Source: Chelatococcus sp. (GTDB taxonomy: Bacteria; Pseudomonadota; Alphaproteobacteria; Rhizobiales; Beijerinckiaceae). Taken from it: 64,000 nucleotides of DNA. A program made the position numbers and the translations under genes. Shown piece by piece: positions 16,688 to 25,108 of the stretch. Under the pieces are notes generated by a model. The model had not been told where the DNA came from. It saw only the letters and a list, made by a program, of their open reading frames with translations, and did no database searches. Each line of letters opens with the position of its first letter. The first letter of the stretch is position 1. The stretch lies in the NCBI GenBank assembly GCA_003248805.1, contig QFQY01000037.1, positions 1 through 64,000 of the forward strand. Reading direction: 5' to 3'.

Positions 16688-16880
16688 GAGCGAGACGGGG
16701 CCGATCGTCGTCGATGACTGGCCCGAACCGGTCCCGGTCACGGCGGCCGAGCTCGACGTGATCGAGACCTATCTCGGTCGCCTTCTCGACGAAATCCTGA
16801 CCCCGCCGGGCAGGCAGGACCGTCGAGAGCCTCCCCCGAAACCAGCCCGCCCCCCATCAGAAGGAACTGGACATGAATGA
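16677..16880 (+). CDS. Hypothetical small acidic protein, 67 aa
   Basis: The ATG at 16677 overlaps the last codons of the relaxase gene, so translation is coupled. The protein starts MGSESETGPIVVDDWPEPVP, has a helical middle (AAELDVIETYLGRLLDEILT) and a proline-rich basic tail. The frame is open for 16 more codons upstream, but those lie wholly inside the relaxase gene. No family recognised; an accessory of the relaxase is possible from position. Confidence 0.55.
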   Translation: MGSESETGPIVVDDWPEPVPVTAAELDVIETYLGRLLDEILTPPGRQDRREPPPKPARPPSEGTGHE

Positions 16881-17190
16881 CGAGCAGCATTTGGACATGC
16901 TGGCGGAGATGGCGAACGCGAACCAGGAGCATATTCTCCGGAGCGAGAACCACACCGACGCCCTGCGCGAGATCATCGCTGGCAGCGACATCGTCTGGGG
17001 CATCTGGCAGGATGAGACCTGCCCGAACGGCGTCGACAGCATGATCATCAAGGGTCGGGGTCGGCTGATGTTGATCCAGCAGGCACCGCGTGCCGTGACC
17101 GTCAAGATGACGGCCGTGCCCTGCAGGGAACCGGCCGAGGCCGAAGCCATGCGCCAGATCCTCGGCGACGGACGCGCCGTACCTGGATAG
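16873..17190 (+). CDS. Hypothetical small protein, 105 aa
   Basis: The start overlaps the end of the preceding gene by 8 nt and has an AAGGA site. Residues 1-40 are helical and acidic (MNDEQHLDMLAEMANANQEH); the rest is beta-like, with SDIVWGIWQDETCP and GRGRLMLIQQAP. No family recognised. It is the last gene of the relaxase unit and precedes the recombinase by 226 bp. Confidence 0.65.
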   Translation: MNDEQHLDMLAEMANANQEHILRSENHTDALREIIAGSDIVWGIWQDETCPNGVDSMIIKGRGRLMLIQQAPRAVTVKMTAVPCREPAEAEAMRQILGDGRAVPG

Positions 17191-17416
17191 ACCGCTCCCG
17201 CGGCGGCACTTGCGCTCGCCAACGTCTGCAGGCTCGACAGCCGCAACTGCACCAGCATGATGCAGAGGCTGAGAAGTAGCGAGCGCTGGCTTGCCCGGTC
17301 GCCCCTGGTGCGAAGTCAATCCGAGCGAGGATATCGCCTGTCGTCTTAATGTAAATGTTTGATCTATAAGAAGAATTATGCTCTAATCGAAAATCGATCT
17401 GCGCGGGAAAGCAAAG

Positions 17417-19084
17417 ATGAACAAGTATCTCCACAAGTCGAATTTTGCATCGACGATATCGGACGGCTCGGTTCGTGCGTGTGGATACTTTCGTGTGTCG
17501 ACCGGAAGGCAAGCCGAGTCTGACCTGTCGATCCCCGATCAGAGGAAACAAATCCTAACTTTCTGTGCCGGCAAGGGTTGGAACCTCGTCGCCGAATATG
17601 TCGAGCCCGGCGCATCGGCGACCGACGATACCCGGCCGGAATTCCAGAAGATGATCGAACGCGCGACCGATGACGATCGGCCGTTCGACATCGTCCTGGT
17701 CCATTCGTTCAGCCGCTTCTTCCGCGATGCCTTCGGGCTGGAGATGTATATCCGCAAGCTCGCGAAGGCGGGCGTACGCCTCGTCTCCATCACCCAGGAA
17801 CTGGGCGACGATCCGGCTCAGGTGATGATGCGCCAGGTGATCGCGCTGTTCGACGAATATCAGAGTCGGGAGAATGCCAAGCACGTCCTCCGCGCGATGA
17901 AGGAGAATGCACGTCAGGGTTTTTATAATGGCTCGCCGGTTCCGCTCGGTTATACCACCGCTGAAGTCGAGAAGCGCGGCAACCGGACCAAGAAGAAGCT
18001 CGTCGAGGATCCGGTCGAAGCGGAGACCGTGCGGCAGATCTTCAAGCTCTACCGGTCGGGCGACGGAACGAGCGGACCCCTCGGCATCAAGCAGGTGACC
18101 TGCTGGCTGAACGAGCGCGGCTACCGCACGCGCAAGGGAGCCCGTTTCGGCGTCGCGACCGTCCACGGCATCCTGACCAACACCGTCTATATCGGCGAAT
18201 GGGTTTTCAACAAACGCGAGGCCAAGACGCTGACCCAGAAACCGGCGAGCGAGCACATCGTCGTCGAGGTGCCGGCCATCATCCCGCGTGACGAATTCGA
18301 TGCGGTGCAGGCGCGCATGAAGGTCAACGCCCCGATGACCACGCCGCCGCGCGTCGTCACCGGCCCGATCCTGTTGACCGGTCTTGCAACCTGCGCCACC
18401 TGCTCGGGCGCGATGACGATGCGGACCGGCACCTCGAAATCGGGGCAGGTCCACCGCTACTACTCATGCTCCGTCCATGGCCGGATGGGCAAGACGGCCT
18501 GCAAGGGACGAGCCATCCGGATGGACAGGCTCGACACGCTCGTCACCGATCATCTCGTCGACCACCTGTTCCAGCCGGACCGGCTCACGACCATGCTCGC
18601 GGGCCTCGCGGCAAGGCGCGCCGAGCGTGCGCTGGAGGTCGATGGTCGGATCACCACGCTCCAGAGCGAGGCGAGCCAGGCCGAGGATCGGTTGAAGCGT
18701 CTCTACAAGATGGTCGAGGATGGCGTGACCGATCTAGACGACCTGCTGAAGGAGCGGATCGCCGCGCTCAAGCTGGAGCGTGATCGCGCCACCGCTGCGC
18801 TCGAGCGGATCAAGGCGCAAGCCGCTCCGCCGGCCGTCCTGAAGCCGGAGGCCATCGAGCGGTTCGGACGCCTCATGCGCGAAAGCGTTACCTCCGGCGA
18901 AATCCCCTTCCGCAAGGCTTATATCCAGTCCGTCGTCGATCGCATCGAAGTCGATGACGATCTCGTCCGTATCATCGGGGATAAATCCACCCTGGAGCAG
19001 GCGATCGCGGGCAATGCCGCGCGCAATCTGGGTGTTCGCAGTTTTGAACGGAAGTGGCGCGCCCGAAAGGATTCGAACCTCTGA
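17417..19084 (+). CDS. Large serine recombinase (site-specific integrase of the island)
   Basis: 555 aa. An N-terminal resolvase domain (about residues 18-165) has the catalytic serine S28 in YFRVSTGRQ and the conserved VHSFSRFFRD. A recombinase domain follows (about 170-290), then a zinc ribbon (CATCSGAM ... YYSC ... TAC, about 322-360) and a coiled coil (about 390-470), the order typical of phage-type serine integrases. It lies at the very end of the island and its last ten codons are the antisense of the tRNA-Arg 3' half, so the attachment core is part of the gene. The 226-bp upstream gap is the most AT-rich stretch of the island, includes the small palindrome ATCGAaaaTCGAT (17386-17398) and probably holds its promoter. 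Confidence 0.93.
   Translation: MNKYLHKSNFASTISDGSVRACGYFRVSTGRQAESDLSIPDQRKQILTFCAGKGWNLVAEYVEPGASATDDTRPEFQKMIERATDDDRPFDIVLVHSFSRFFRDAFGLEMYIRKLAKAGVRLVSITQELGDDPAQVMMRQVIALFDEYQSRENAKHVLRAMKENARQGFYNGSPVPLGYTTAEVEKRGNRTKKKLVEDPVEAETVRQIFKLYRSGDGTSGPLGIKQVTCWLNERGYRTRKGARFGVATVHGILTNTVYIGEWVFNKREAKTLTQKPASEHIVVEVPAIIPRDEFDAVQARMKVNAPMTTPPRVVTGPILLTGLATCATCSGAMTMRTGTSKSGQVHRYYSCSVHGRMGKTACKGRAIRMDRLDTLVTDHLVDHLFQPDRLTTMLAGLAARRAERALEVDGRITTLQSEASQAEDRLKRLYKMVEDGVTDLDDLLKERIAALKLERDRATAALERIKAQAAPPAVLKPEAIERFGRLMRESVTSGEIPFRKAYIQSVVDRIEVDDDLVRIIGDKSTLEQAIAGNAARNLGVRSFERKWRARKDSNL
19055..19084. other. Right attachment site (attR) inside tRNA-Arg / recombinase 3' end
   Basis: The overlap between the recombinase gene and the tRNA-Arg 3' half marks the island boundary. 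The crossover must lie within or close to these bases, because they belong both to the tRNA and to the element's own gene. The matching left site would be a duplicated tRNA 3' fragment to the left of the window. Confidence 0.6.
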
Positions 19085-19131
19085 CCCTCAGATTCGTAGT
19101 CTGATGCTCTATCCAGCTGAGCTACGGGCGC
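19055..19131 (-). tRNA. tRNA-Arg (anticodon ACG)
   Basis: The 77-nt minus-strand gene folds into a full cloverleaf: acceptor GCGCCCG/CGGGCGC, D-arm with AGCTCAGCTGGATAGAGC, anticodon loop CTACGAA (anticodon ACG), T-arm with GGTTCGAATCC and encoded CCA (19057-19055). The 5' end belongs to the chromosome and the 3' end faces the island. Integration keeps the tRNA intact. Confidence 0.97.
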
Positions 19132-19317
19132 ATATCAGTGTGTTCCAAGGCGTTGCCCCGGCCTGATGCGGGGGAGATAGCCGCTCGGCTTCGTCTTGGC
19201 AACCCTCAAAATCACCATTCCGTCACATGCCCGTCGCGCCGGGACGTCCGGGCGCCACGGCCTCGCGTCCAGGCGAGGGCAACGGCGCCCCGGGACGCCC
19301 GGACGACGGTTCGCCCG

Positions 19318-19527
19318 TCAGCGCGTCGCGCGCCGCGCCGCCCGCGAGACCGAGGGGCCCGTGATGGCACCGGCCGCCCCGCCGACGACAGCCCCCACCG
19401 GGCCCGCCACGACGGCGCCCGTCCCGGCGCCGACCGCTGCGCCGCCGATGCGCTGCTCCACCGTGTTGCCGCAGGCCCCGAGCAGCAGCCCCATGGCGGC
19501 GGCAAAGGCGAGTGTGGTAATCTTCAT
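19318..19527 (-). CDS. Small glycine-zipper lipoprotein
   Basis: 69 aa. A signal peptide MKITTLAFAAAMGLLLGAC ends in a lipobox (LLGAC, Cys19). The mature part is a glycine-zipper stretch (GAVVAGPVGAVVGGAAG), as in small outer-membrane-anchored YMGG/glycine-zipper proteins of alphaproteobacteria, followed by a basic tail. AAGGA lies upstream of the ATG. It is the first chromosomal gene beyond the tRNA. Membrane association is clear; the exact role is not. Confidence 0.8.
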   Translation of the reverse strand: MKITTLAFAAAMGLLLGACGNTVEQRIGGAAVGAGTGAVVAGPVGAVVGGAAGAITGPSVSRAARRATR

Positions 19528-19783
19528 GGCGCAGTCCTTCAGTCAGACGATCCGACTCGAACGCGACCATAGCCCGGTCCGTTCCACAATGATGCCGGGC
19601 CCTGCCGTTTTCAGCGGCTCATTGCGTGGCACGCGCTTGCCATCGGCCGAAAAATCCGTATACAGCGCGCATCGCATCAGCCGCCCCATTCGCGTGGGCG
19701 ATGGGGATCGGGTTTCGGTCCTTCGTCGCAGGCAAGGAATTTTGTGACCGGTGCCGTCTCGGCGGGCCGGCGGAGTTGGAACG

Positions 19784-19909
19784 ATGAAGATCCGCAATTC
19801 GCTGAAGTCGCTGCGCGCACGCCATCGCGACAACCAGCTCGTGCGCCGCAAGGGCCGCGTCTACATCATCAACAAGGTCCAGAAGCGCTTCAAGGCGCGT
19901 CAGGGCTGA
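19784..19909 (+). CDS. rpmJ: 50S ribosomal protein L36 (cysteine-less form)
   Basis: 41 aa starting MKIRNSLKSLRARHRDNQLV and ending KRFKARQG, the alphaproteobacterial L36. It lacks the CxxC...CxxxxH zinc site of the zinc-containing paralogue, as usual in this lineage. It is a basic component of the large ribosomal subunit. The 250 bp between it and the divergent lipoprotein gene hold no other gene. A terminator follows. Confidence 0.95.
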   Translation: MKIRNSLKSLRARHRDNQLVRRKGRVYIINKVQKRFKARQG

Positions 19910-19955
19910 GCCTGCGCCGCGCGGCCTCGCCGCGCGTCGGGCTGCGACATGGAAG

Positions 19956-19985
19956 GCGGGCACGCGCAGGCGTGGCCCGCTTTTT
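19956..19985 (+). terminator. Intrinsic terminator after rpmJ
   Basis: GCGGGCACGC and GCGTGGCCCGC form a stem of about 10 bp with one bulge and a 4-nt loop, followed by five U residues (19981-19985). Confidence 0.8.
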
Positions 19986-20046
19986 CCGTTCGCTTGTCGC
20001 GGCGGCGTGATTTGACCTGCTGCCGGAGCAGGCTACTATCGGCGGC

Positions 20047-20709
20047 ATGAACGCCGTGTCCCTTCTTGCGCGGATCCTGCTGGCAGGCGCCTTTCTGGTG
20101 GAGCCCGCCGCGAGTGGAATCGCTCGCGCCCAGCCCGCCCCCGCCGAACGGCCGGGCGCAGCCCCTGCCGCTCCGGCCGACAAGGACGACAACCCGGCCG
20201 CCCCTGCCCCGAGCGCGCCCCGTAGCCCCGCTGCGACCCTCGACAAGCTGTTCGAGCGCCTCGCCGCCGCCAAGACGCCGGAGGAGGCACAGGGGATCGC
20301 CCGGCTGATCCAGCGGCGCTGGGCGCGCTCAGGCTCCGACACCGCCGACCTGCTGATGACCCGCGCCCAGACGGCGATGAAGGACAAGCAGGTCGAGCTC
20401 GCCATCGAGCTGCTGGACCGGGTCGTGACGCTGGAGCCGGACTGGGCCGAGGCCTGGAACCAGCGCGCCAACGCTCTCTTTCTGGCCGGCGATCCGATTC
20501 GCTCCATGCTCGACATCGGCGAGGCGCTGAAGCGCGAGCCGAGGCATTACGGCGCCATGATCGGCCTGGGCACGATCCTGCGGCAACAGGGCGACGATAA
20601 GCGCGCCATGGCCGTGTTCCGCCGCGCGCTCGAAGTCTACCCGCAGCTCGAGGCCGGCAAGAACGCGGTCGATTCGCTGAAGACCGACATCGACGGGCGC
20701 GACGCCTGA
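20047..20709 (+). CDS. Secreted TPR-repeat protein
   Basis: 220 aa. An N-terminal signal peptide (about residues 1-28) is followed by an Ala/Pro-rich linker (about 29-60) and a TPR array (about 85-200), including AIELLDRVVTLEPDWAEAWN and a final AMAVFRRALEVYP. TPR proteins of this layout act as periplasmic or membrane-attached scaffolds. There is no lipobox. The gene stands alone, with about 95 bp to the next. Confidence 0.8.
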   Translation: MNAVSLLARILLAGAFLVEPAASGIARAQPAPAERPGAAPAAPADKDDNPAAPAPSAPRSPAATLDKLFERLAAAKTPEEAQGIARLIQRRWARSGSDTADLLMTRAQTAMKDKQVELAIELLDRVVTLEPDWAEAWNQRANALFLAGDPIRSMLDIGEALKREPRHYGAMIGLGTILRQQGDDKRAMAVFRRALEVYPQLEAGKNAVDSLKTDIDGRDA

Positions 20710-20753
20710 GCCATTTCGCGGGACGCCCCTTTGCGTGGCGTGCCGGTTTCCAC

Positions 20754-20781
20754 GGCAAGTCCGTTTCGGCAAGTCCGTTTC
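20754..20781 (+). repeat. 14-bp perfect tandem duplication
   Basis: GGCAAGTCCGTTTC occurs twice head to tail, 24 nt before the alpha/beta hydrolase start. A replication-slippage duplication or a direct-repeat operator are both possible. Confidence 0.6.
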
Positions 20782-20804
20782 CGCTCCGGCGTCGTAGACG
20801 AGGC

Positions 20805-21830
20805 ATGACTGTCCGCATCCTGCTTCTCGTCTTCGTCCCGATCGCGCTGGCCGCGGGCGCGCTCGCCGTGGTCTCGTCGCGGATTTCCGCGCAGGCCGCC
20901 ATGGACCATCCGGCGCGGGGCGCCTTCGTCGAGGTCACCGGCGGCAGGCTGCACTATCGCGAGCGCCGGCCCGCGAGCGAACGAGCCGGGACCGTGGTGC
21001 TCGTCCACGGCGCCTCGGCCGCCCATGCGGACCTGTTCGCGACGCTGGGGCCCGAACTCGCGCGCTACCGCGTGGTCGCGCTCGACAGGCCGGGGCATGG
21101 CTGGAGCGATCGTCTCGCAGGCGACGCCATGGCCGATCCGGGTCGACAGGCGGCGGCGGTGATGCAGGCGCTCGACCGGCTCTCGCCCGAGCCCTTCGTG
21201 CTCGTCGCCCATTCGCTGGGCGGCGCGCTTTCGGCGCGCATCGCGCTCGACCGGCCGGAACGCCTGAGAGGGCTCGTCCTGCTGGGCGCGGTGACGCATC
21301 CCTGGCCCGGCGGCATCGCCTGGTACCACCATCTCGCCTCCTGGCCGATGGTCGGGCGGGCCTTCACCTGGATCGCCGGCGTGCCGCTGGCGCGGCTGCT
21401 GCTCGAGGATGGCGTCGCCAGCGTCTTCGCGCCCCGGTCCCGGCCGCCGGACTACCGCGGCGTGGCGGAGCTCGGCCTGCTGCTGCGGCCGGAGACCTTC
21501 CGGGCCAACTCCGCGGATATCGCGGCGACCCATGCCTTCGTCTCGGCACAGGCCCCGCGCTATCGCGCGCTGACGGTGCCGGTCGTCGCCATCAGCGGCG
21601 ACAGCGACACGATCGTCTCACCCGTCATCCATTCGGCGGCGATCGCGCGCGAGGCGCCGCAGGGGCGGCTCGTGCTGCTGCCGGGAGTAGGCCACATGCC
21701 GCATCACGCCGCGCCGGAAATCGTGGCGGAGGCGGTCGACGCGCTGGCGGGACCGCGCTCGGCGCTCGCGCTGAACGAGGCCGGCCCTCGCGGCCCGGTC
21801 ACGCCTTCTGGACGTGCTCCTGCGCGATGA
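20805..21830 (+). CDS. Alpha/beta hydrolase with N-terminal membrane anchor or signal
   Basis: 341 aa. A hydrophobic segment (residues 4-24) precedes a standard alpha/beta-hydrolase fold: oxyanion region VLVHGAS, nucleophile elbow VAHSLGG, an acid in ISGDSDTIV and a histidine in PGVGHMPHH. The substrate cannot be told. The 3' end overlaps the convergent pyruvate kinase gene by 32 bp, so the last ten residues (GPVTPSGRAP region) may be extra tail sequence. No operon partner on this strand. Confidence 0.82.
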   Translation: MTVRILLLVFVPIALAAGALAVVSSRISAQAAMDHPARGAFVEVTGGRLHYRERRPASERAGTVVLVHGASAAHADLFATLGPELARYRVVALDRPGHGWSDRLAGDAMADPGRQAAAVMQALDRLSPEPFVLVAHSLGGALSARIALDRPERLRGLVLLGAVTHPWPGGIAWYHHLASWPMVGRAFTWIAGVPLARLLLEDGVASVFAPRSRPPDYRGVAELGLLLRPETFRANSADIAATHAFVSAQAPRYRALTVPVVAISGDSDTIVSPVIHSAAIAREAPQGRLVLLPGVGHMPHHAAPEIVAEAVDALAGPRSALALNEAGPRGPVTPSGRAPAR

Positions 21831-23238
21831 AGGCGATGCGGACCATATTGGTCGCGCCCGGCGTTCCGAAGGGCACGCCGGCCACCACGATGACGCGGTC
21901 TCCGAGATTGGCGTAGTGCTCGCGCACCGCGAACTTGCAGGCGCGGAAGGTCATGTCGTCGAGATCGCTGGCGTCCTTCGTCACGATGGCATGAACGCCC
22001 CAGACGAGGGTCAGGCGCCGGGCCGTGGCGCGGTTGGGCGTCAGGGCGATCACGGTCGAGTTCGGCCGCTCGCGCGCGATGCGCAGCGCCGTCGAGCCCG
22101 ACGAGGTCCAGGCCGCGATCGCCTTGAGGTTCAGCGCCACCGCGATCTCGTGCGCGGCCTTGGCGATGGCGTCGGCGCCGGTCGCCTCGGGCTCGGCGCG
22201 CTGGGCCTCGAGGATCGAGCGATAGATCGATTCGCTCTCCACCTCCTCGGCGATGCGGTTCATCATGGTCACCGCCTCGACGGGATACTGCCCCGCCGCG
22301 CTCTCGGCCGAGAGCATGACGGCGTCGGCCCCCTCGAAGACGGCCGTCGCGACGTCGGAGACCTCGGCGCGGGTCGGGACCGGCGCCGTGATCATGCTCT
22401 CCAGCATCTGCGTCGCGACCACGACCGGCTTGCCCATGCGGCGCGCCACGCGGGTGATGCGCTTCTGGGTGCCCGGCACCTTCTCGATCGGCATCTCGAC
22501 ACCGAGGTCGCCGCGCGCGACCATGATCGCATCCGAGGCCTCGACGATCTCTTCCAGCCGCGCCACCGCCTGCGGCTTCTCGATCTTGGCGAGCGCCAGC
22601 GCGCGGCCGCGAACGATCTTGCGCAGATCCGCCATGTCCTCCGGCCGCTGGACGAAGGAGAGCGCGATCCAGTCGACGCCGGTCTCGGCCGCGATCTCGG
22701 CGTCGGCACGGTCCTTGTCCGTCATGGCCGAGACGGGGATGGTGGTGTCGGGCAGGCTCACGCCCTTGCGGGAGGAGAGCCGGCCGCCGACGACGACGCG
22801 CGTCACCGCCTGGCTCGGGCTCGCCTTCTCGACGACGAGCCTGATCTTGCCGTCGTCCAGAATGAGGTTGTGCCCGGCCTCCAGGGCCGAGAGGATTTCC
22901 GGATGGGGCAGGTGCACGCGCTTGGCGTCGCCCGGCGCCGGGTCCGAATCGAGGACGAAGCGGGCGCCCTTCTCCAGCATCGCGCCGCCATCGCCGCCGA
23001 AGGCGCCGACGCGCAGCTTCGGTCCCTGGAGATCGACCAGGATGCCGACAGGGCGCCGGAACCTGCCCTCGAGCCCGCGCAGCATGGCGACCCGCTCGGC
23101 CAGTCCCTCGCGCTGCGTGTGGCTCATATTGATGCGGAAGACGTCGACACCGGCCTCGAACAGCTTCGCGCACATCTCCTCGGTCGAGGAGGCCGGGCCG
23201 AGCGTGGCGATGATCTTGATGCGGCGTTCGCGCTTCAT
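21799..23238 (-). CDS. pyk: Pyruvate kinase
   Basis: 479 aa, usual length. KIIATLGPASS at the N-terminus, the metal/substrate motif ARGDLGVEMP and EGADAVMLSAESAAG identify the enzyme, which converts phosphoenolpyruvate and ADP to pyruvate and ATP. I chose MKRERRIKI at 23238, where the family begins; an upstream ATG would add only 11 unrelated residues. It is followed upstream by the DUF1036 and glycerate-kinase genes on the same strand, a grouping common in Rhizobiales that links glycerate and PEP metabolism. Confidence 0.95.
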   Translation of the reverse strand: MKRERRIKIIATLGPASSTEEMCAKLFEAGVDVFRINMSHTQREGLAERVAMLRGLEGRFRRPVGILVDLQGPKLRVGAFGGDGGAMLEKGARFVLDSDPAPGDAKRVHLPHPEILSALEAGHNLILDDGKIRLVVEKASPSQAVTRVVVGGRLSSRKGVSLPDTTIPVSAMTDKDRADAEIAAETGVDWIALSFVQRPEDMADLRKIVRGRALALAKIEKPQAVARLEEIVEASDAIMVARGDLGVEMPIEKVPGTQKRITRVARRMGKPVVVATQMLESMITAPVPTRAEVSDVATAVFEGADAVMLSAESAAGQYPVEAVTMMNRIAEEVESESIYRSILEAQRAEPEATGADAIAKAAHEIAVALNLKAIAAWTSSGSTALRIARERPNSTVIALTPNRATARRLTLVWGVHAIVTKDASDLDDMTFRACKFAVREHYANLGDRVIVVAGVPFGTPGATNMVRIAFIAQEHVQKA

Positions 23239-23251
23239 GGGGTCCGTTTCC

Positions 23252-23695
23252 TCAAGGCCTCGGCGGCGCACCGCCCGTGCCGTCCGTCAATTGGATCGTC
23301 CAGCTCTTTTGTTCGCCGGTATCGACCTCGAAGAAGCCCGAGCGATCGTATCCGCGCGCCAGGCAATCTTCTATTCCGCGAATGGTGAATTCCTTGTTGC
23401 GGGTGCACATCACGGACTTGCCGGTCCATTCGCCGCCCTTGTCGTAGTCGATGGCGTGGACATAGTAGTAGCGGGCCGCGAGAGTGCCGCGCAGCAGCGT
23501 CTCGCAGGCACGCGGGCTGATGTTCCACCAGCCTTCGGTCGTCCAGCCCTGCGCATCGCGATAGGCGATCGCGACGCCGACGCGGCTGTTCGTGGTGTTG
23601 CACATGCGCAGATCGGCCCTGGCCGCGTCCGGCGCCACGGCGAGACCGCAGACGGCGAGGGCAAGGCAGAGGGCGGCGCGGGCAACGGGCGACAT
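23252..23695 (-). CDS. DUF1036 secreted protein
   Basis: 147 aa. A signal peptide (about residues 1-27, ending AARA) precedes a DUF1036 domain with the conserved LRMCNTTNSRVGVAIAYRD, GWWNISPRAC and four cysteines that probably form disulfides in the periplasm. Function unknown. It sits 13 bp upstream of pyk and 2 bp after the glycerate-kinase stop, so the three genes are likely one operon. Confidence 0.88.
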   Translation of the reverse strand: MSPVARAALCLALAVCGLAVAPDAARADLRMCNTTNSRVGVAIAYRDAQGWTTEGWWNISPRACETLLRGTLAARYYYVHAIDYDKGGEWTGKSVMCTRNKEFTIRGIEDCLARGYDRSGFFEVDTGEQKSWTIQLTDGTGGAPPRP

Positions 23696-23697
23696 TC

Positions 23698-25008
23698 TCA
23701 GGGCTCGATCAGAATCACGCGGCAGTCGTTGACGTTGGTCATGGTCGGCCCGGTCCCCAGCAGATCGCCGAGCCCCTCGAAGAAGCCGGTCGAATCGTTG
23801 TCCGCCAGCGATCGGGCAGGATCAAGACCGAGGGCCTGCGCGCGCGCAAGGGTCGTGGCGTCGATGACGGCACCGGCCGGGTCGCTCGCCTCGCCGCCGC
23901 CGCCGTCAGTGCCGTCCGTGTCGCCGGACAGGGCGACGATGCCCGTCTCGGCCCGCAGCGCGAGCGCCAGCGCCAGCGCATACTCCTGATTGGGGCCGCC
24001 ACGGCCGTTCCCGCGCAGCGTCACGGTGAGCTCCCCGCCGGAGAGGATCGCCGCGCGACGCCCCTCGGCCTTGAGCGCGCGGGCAAGCCCGGCATGACGC
24101 GCCGCGACCTCGCGCGCCTCGCCCTCGACATCGGGACCGAGGTCATGCACCGCGTAGCCGGCCGCCTCGGCGGCGGCGCGGGCTGCGGCGAGCGCATCGG
24201 CCGGTTTCGCGACGATGCGAAACTCGCTGCGGGCGAAGGCCGGATGACCGGGCTTGGGCGTCTCGTTGCCATCGTCGTCCAGAAGCTCGCGCGCGGCGGC
24301 CGGCAGGCTCAGGCCGTAGCGCGCCACGATTGCGCGGGCCTGTTCGGTCGTGCTCGGATCGGGAACGGTCGGGCCGGAGGCGATCGCGGCCGGCTCGTCG
24401 CCCGGCACGTCGGAGATGGCGAGGGTGAGGAGCCGCGCCGGCGCGGCGGCGAGCGCGAGACGGCCGCCCTTGATGCGCGAAAGCCGCTTGCGGACGATGT
24501 TCATCTCGCCGATCGGCGCGCCGGAGCGCAGCAGCGACCGGGTGACGGCCTGCTTCTCCGCGAGCGTCAGCGCGCCCGCGGGAGCGACCCAGTTGGCCGA
24601 GCCGCCGCCCGAGAGCAGGACCAGCACGAGATCGCCCTCCCCGGCCGAGGCCGCGAGCGCGAGCGCCCGCTCGGCGCTGCGCACGCTGCCCTCGTCGGGC
24701 ACGGGATGGCCGGCGGCGACCATTGGCACATGGCGGGTCGGCAGTTCGTAGCCGTGCCGGGCGACGGCATGGCCGAGCAGCCGCTCGGGCGGGAAACCCG
24801 AATCGAGATAATGCGCCTCGGCGAGCACCGTCATGCTGCCGGCGGCCTTGCCGGCGGCGAGCAGGATCAGCCGGCCGTTGGCGGGCGCCGGCGGCAGATG
24901 CGGGGCCAGGCAGCCGGCGGGATGGGCGCGGGCGACGGCCGCATCGAAGACGGCGCGCGCAGCCTCGCGCATCCGCGCGATCTGCGCGGCGGGTTCCTGA
25001 GTTGTCAC
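23698..25008 (-). CDS. Glycerate kinase / hydroxypyruvate-reductase-type protein (DUF4147 plus MOFRL)
   Basis: 436 aa. The N-terminal DUF4147 domain contains LLAAGKAAGSM and VLLSGGGSANWV; the C-terminal MOFRL domain contains ILSGGELTVTLRG, GGPNQEYALALA and SGDTDGTDGGG. Members phosphorylate D-glycerate to 2-phosphoglycerate; older annotation calls them TtuD hydroxypyruvate reductases. I chose the GTG at 25008, with GGAGG 8 nt upstream; the frame runs further but leaves the family. It leads an operon with the DUF1036 gene and pyk, consistent with feeding 2-phosphoglycerate toward pyruvate. Confidence 0.88.
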   Translation of the reverse strand: MTTQEPAAQIARMREAARAVFDAAVARAHPAGCLAPHLPPAPANGRLILLAAGKAAGSMTVLAEAHYLDSGFPPERLLGHAVARHGYELPTRHVPMVAAGHPVPDEGSVRSAERALALAASAGEGDLVLVLLSGGGSANWVAPAGALTLAEKQAVTRSLLRSGAPIGEMNIVRKRLSRIKGGRLALAAAPARLLTLAISDVPGDEPAAIASGPTVPDPSTTEQARAIVARYGLSLPAAARELLDDDGNETPKPGHPAFARSEFRIVAKPADALAAARAAAEAAGYAVHDLGPDVEGEAREVAARHAGLARALKAEGRRAAILSGGELTVTLRGNGRGGPNQEYALALALALRAETGIVALSGDTDGTDGGGGEASDPAGAVIDATTLARAQALGLDPARSLADNDSTGFFEGLGDLLGTGPTMTNVNDCRVILIEP

Positions 25009-25088
25009 GACAGCGCCCTCCTTGCCTCCGGTCGATTTTTGGTCACGACTCGTCCCTAGGGAATCGAGGCTCTTCCTCCACCGCCTCG

Positions 25089-25094
25089 TATAAT
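25089..25094 (+). promoter_or_regulatory. TATAAT -10-like hexamer in the divergent region
   Basis: A perfect TATAAT lies 14 nt before the amidohydrolase ATG, with no clear -35. An overlapping TATGAT faces the glycerate-kinase gene on the other strand. This short AT-rich patch is the likely divergent promoter. Confidence 0.35.
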
Positions 25095-25108
25095 CATACT
25101 TTTTCGAG

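Larger units (their letters stand above)
1..19084. mobile_element. Right-hand part of a tRNA-Arg-integrated conjugative or mobilizable island
   Basis: The segment combines a large serine recombinase abutting a tRNA gene, a MobF relaxase, a VirD4-type coupling protein, a ParA-like ATPase and a maintenance block (DUF736, DUF2493, Toprim, ParB, DUF932) that recurs on rhizobial integrative elements and plasmids. The tRNA 3' end faces the island, as expected for integration into a tRNA 3' end. Housekeeping genes begin directly on the other side. No mating-pore genes are visible, so they lie left of the window or the element is mobilized in trans. The left attachment site is not in the window. Confidence 0.85.

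Noticed and set aside
19138..19747. Plus-strand frames across the glycine-zipper lipoprotein region
   Set aside because: Low-complexity Arg/Pro/Ala shadows; the minus-strand lipoprotein has a lipobox and a ribosome-binding site.
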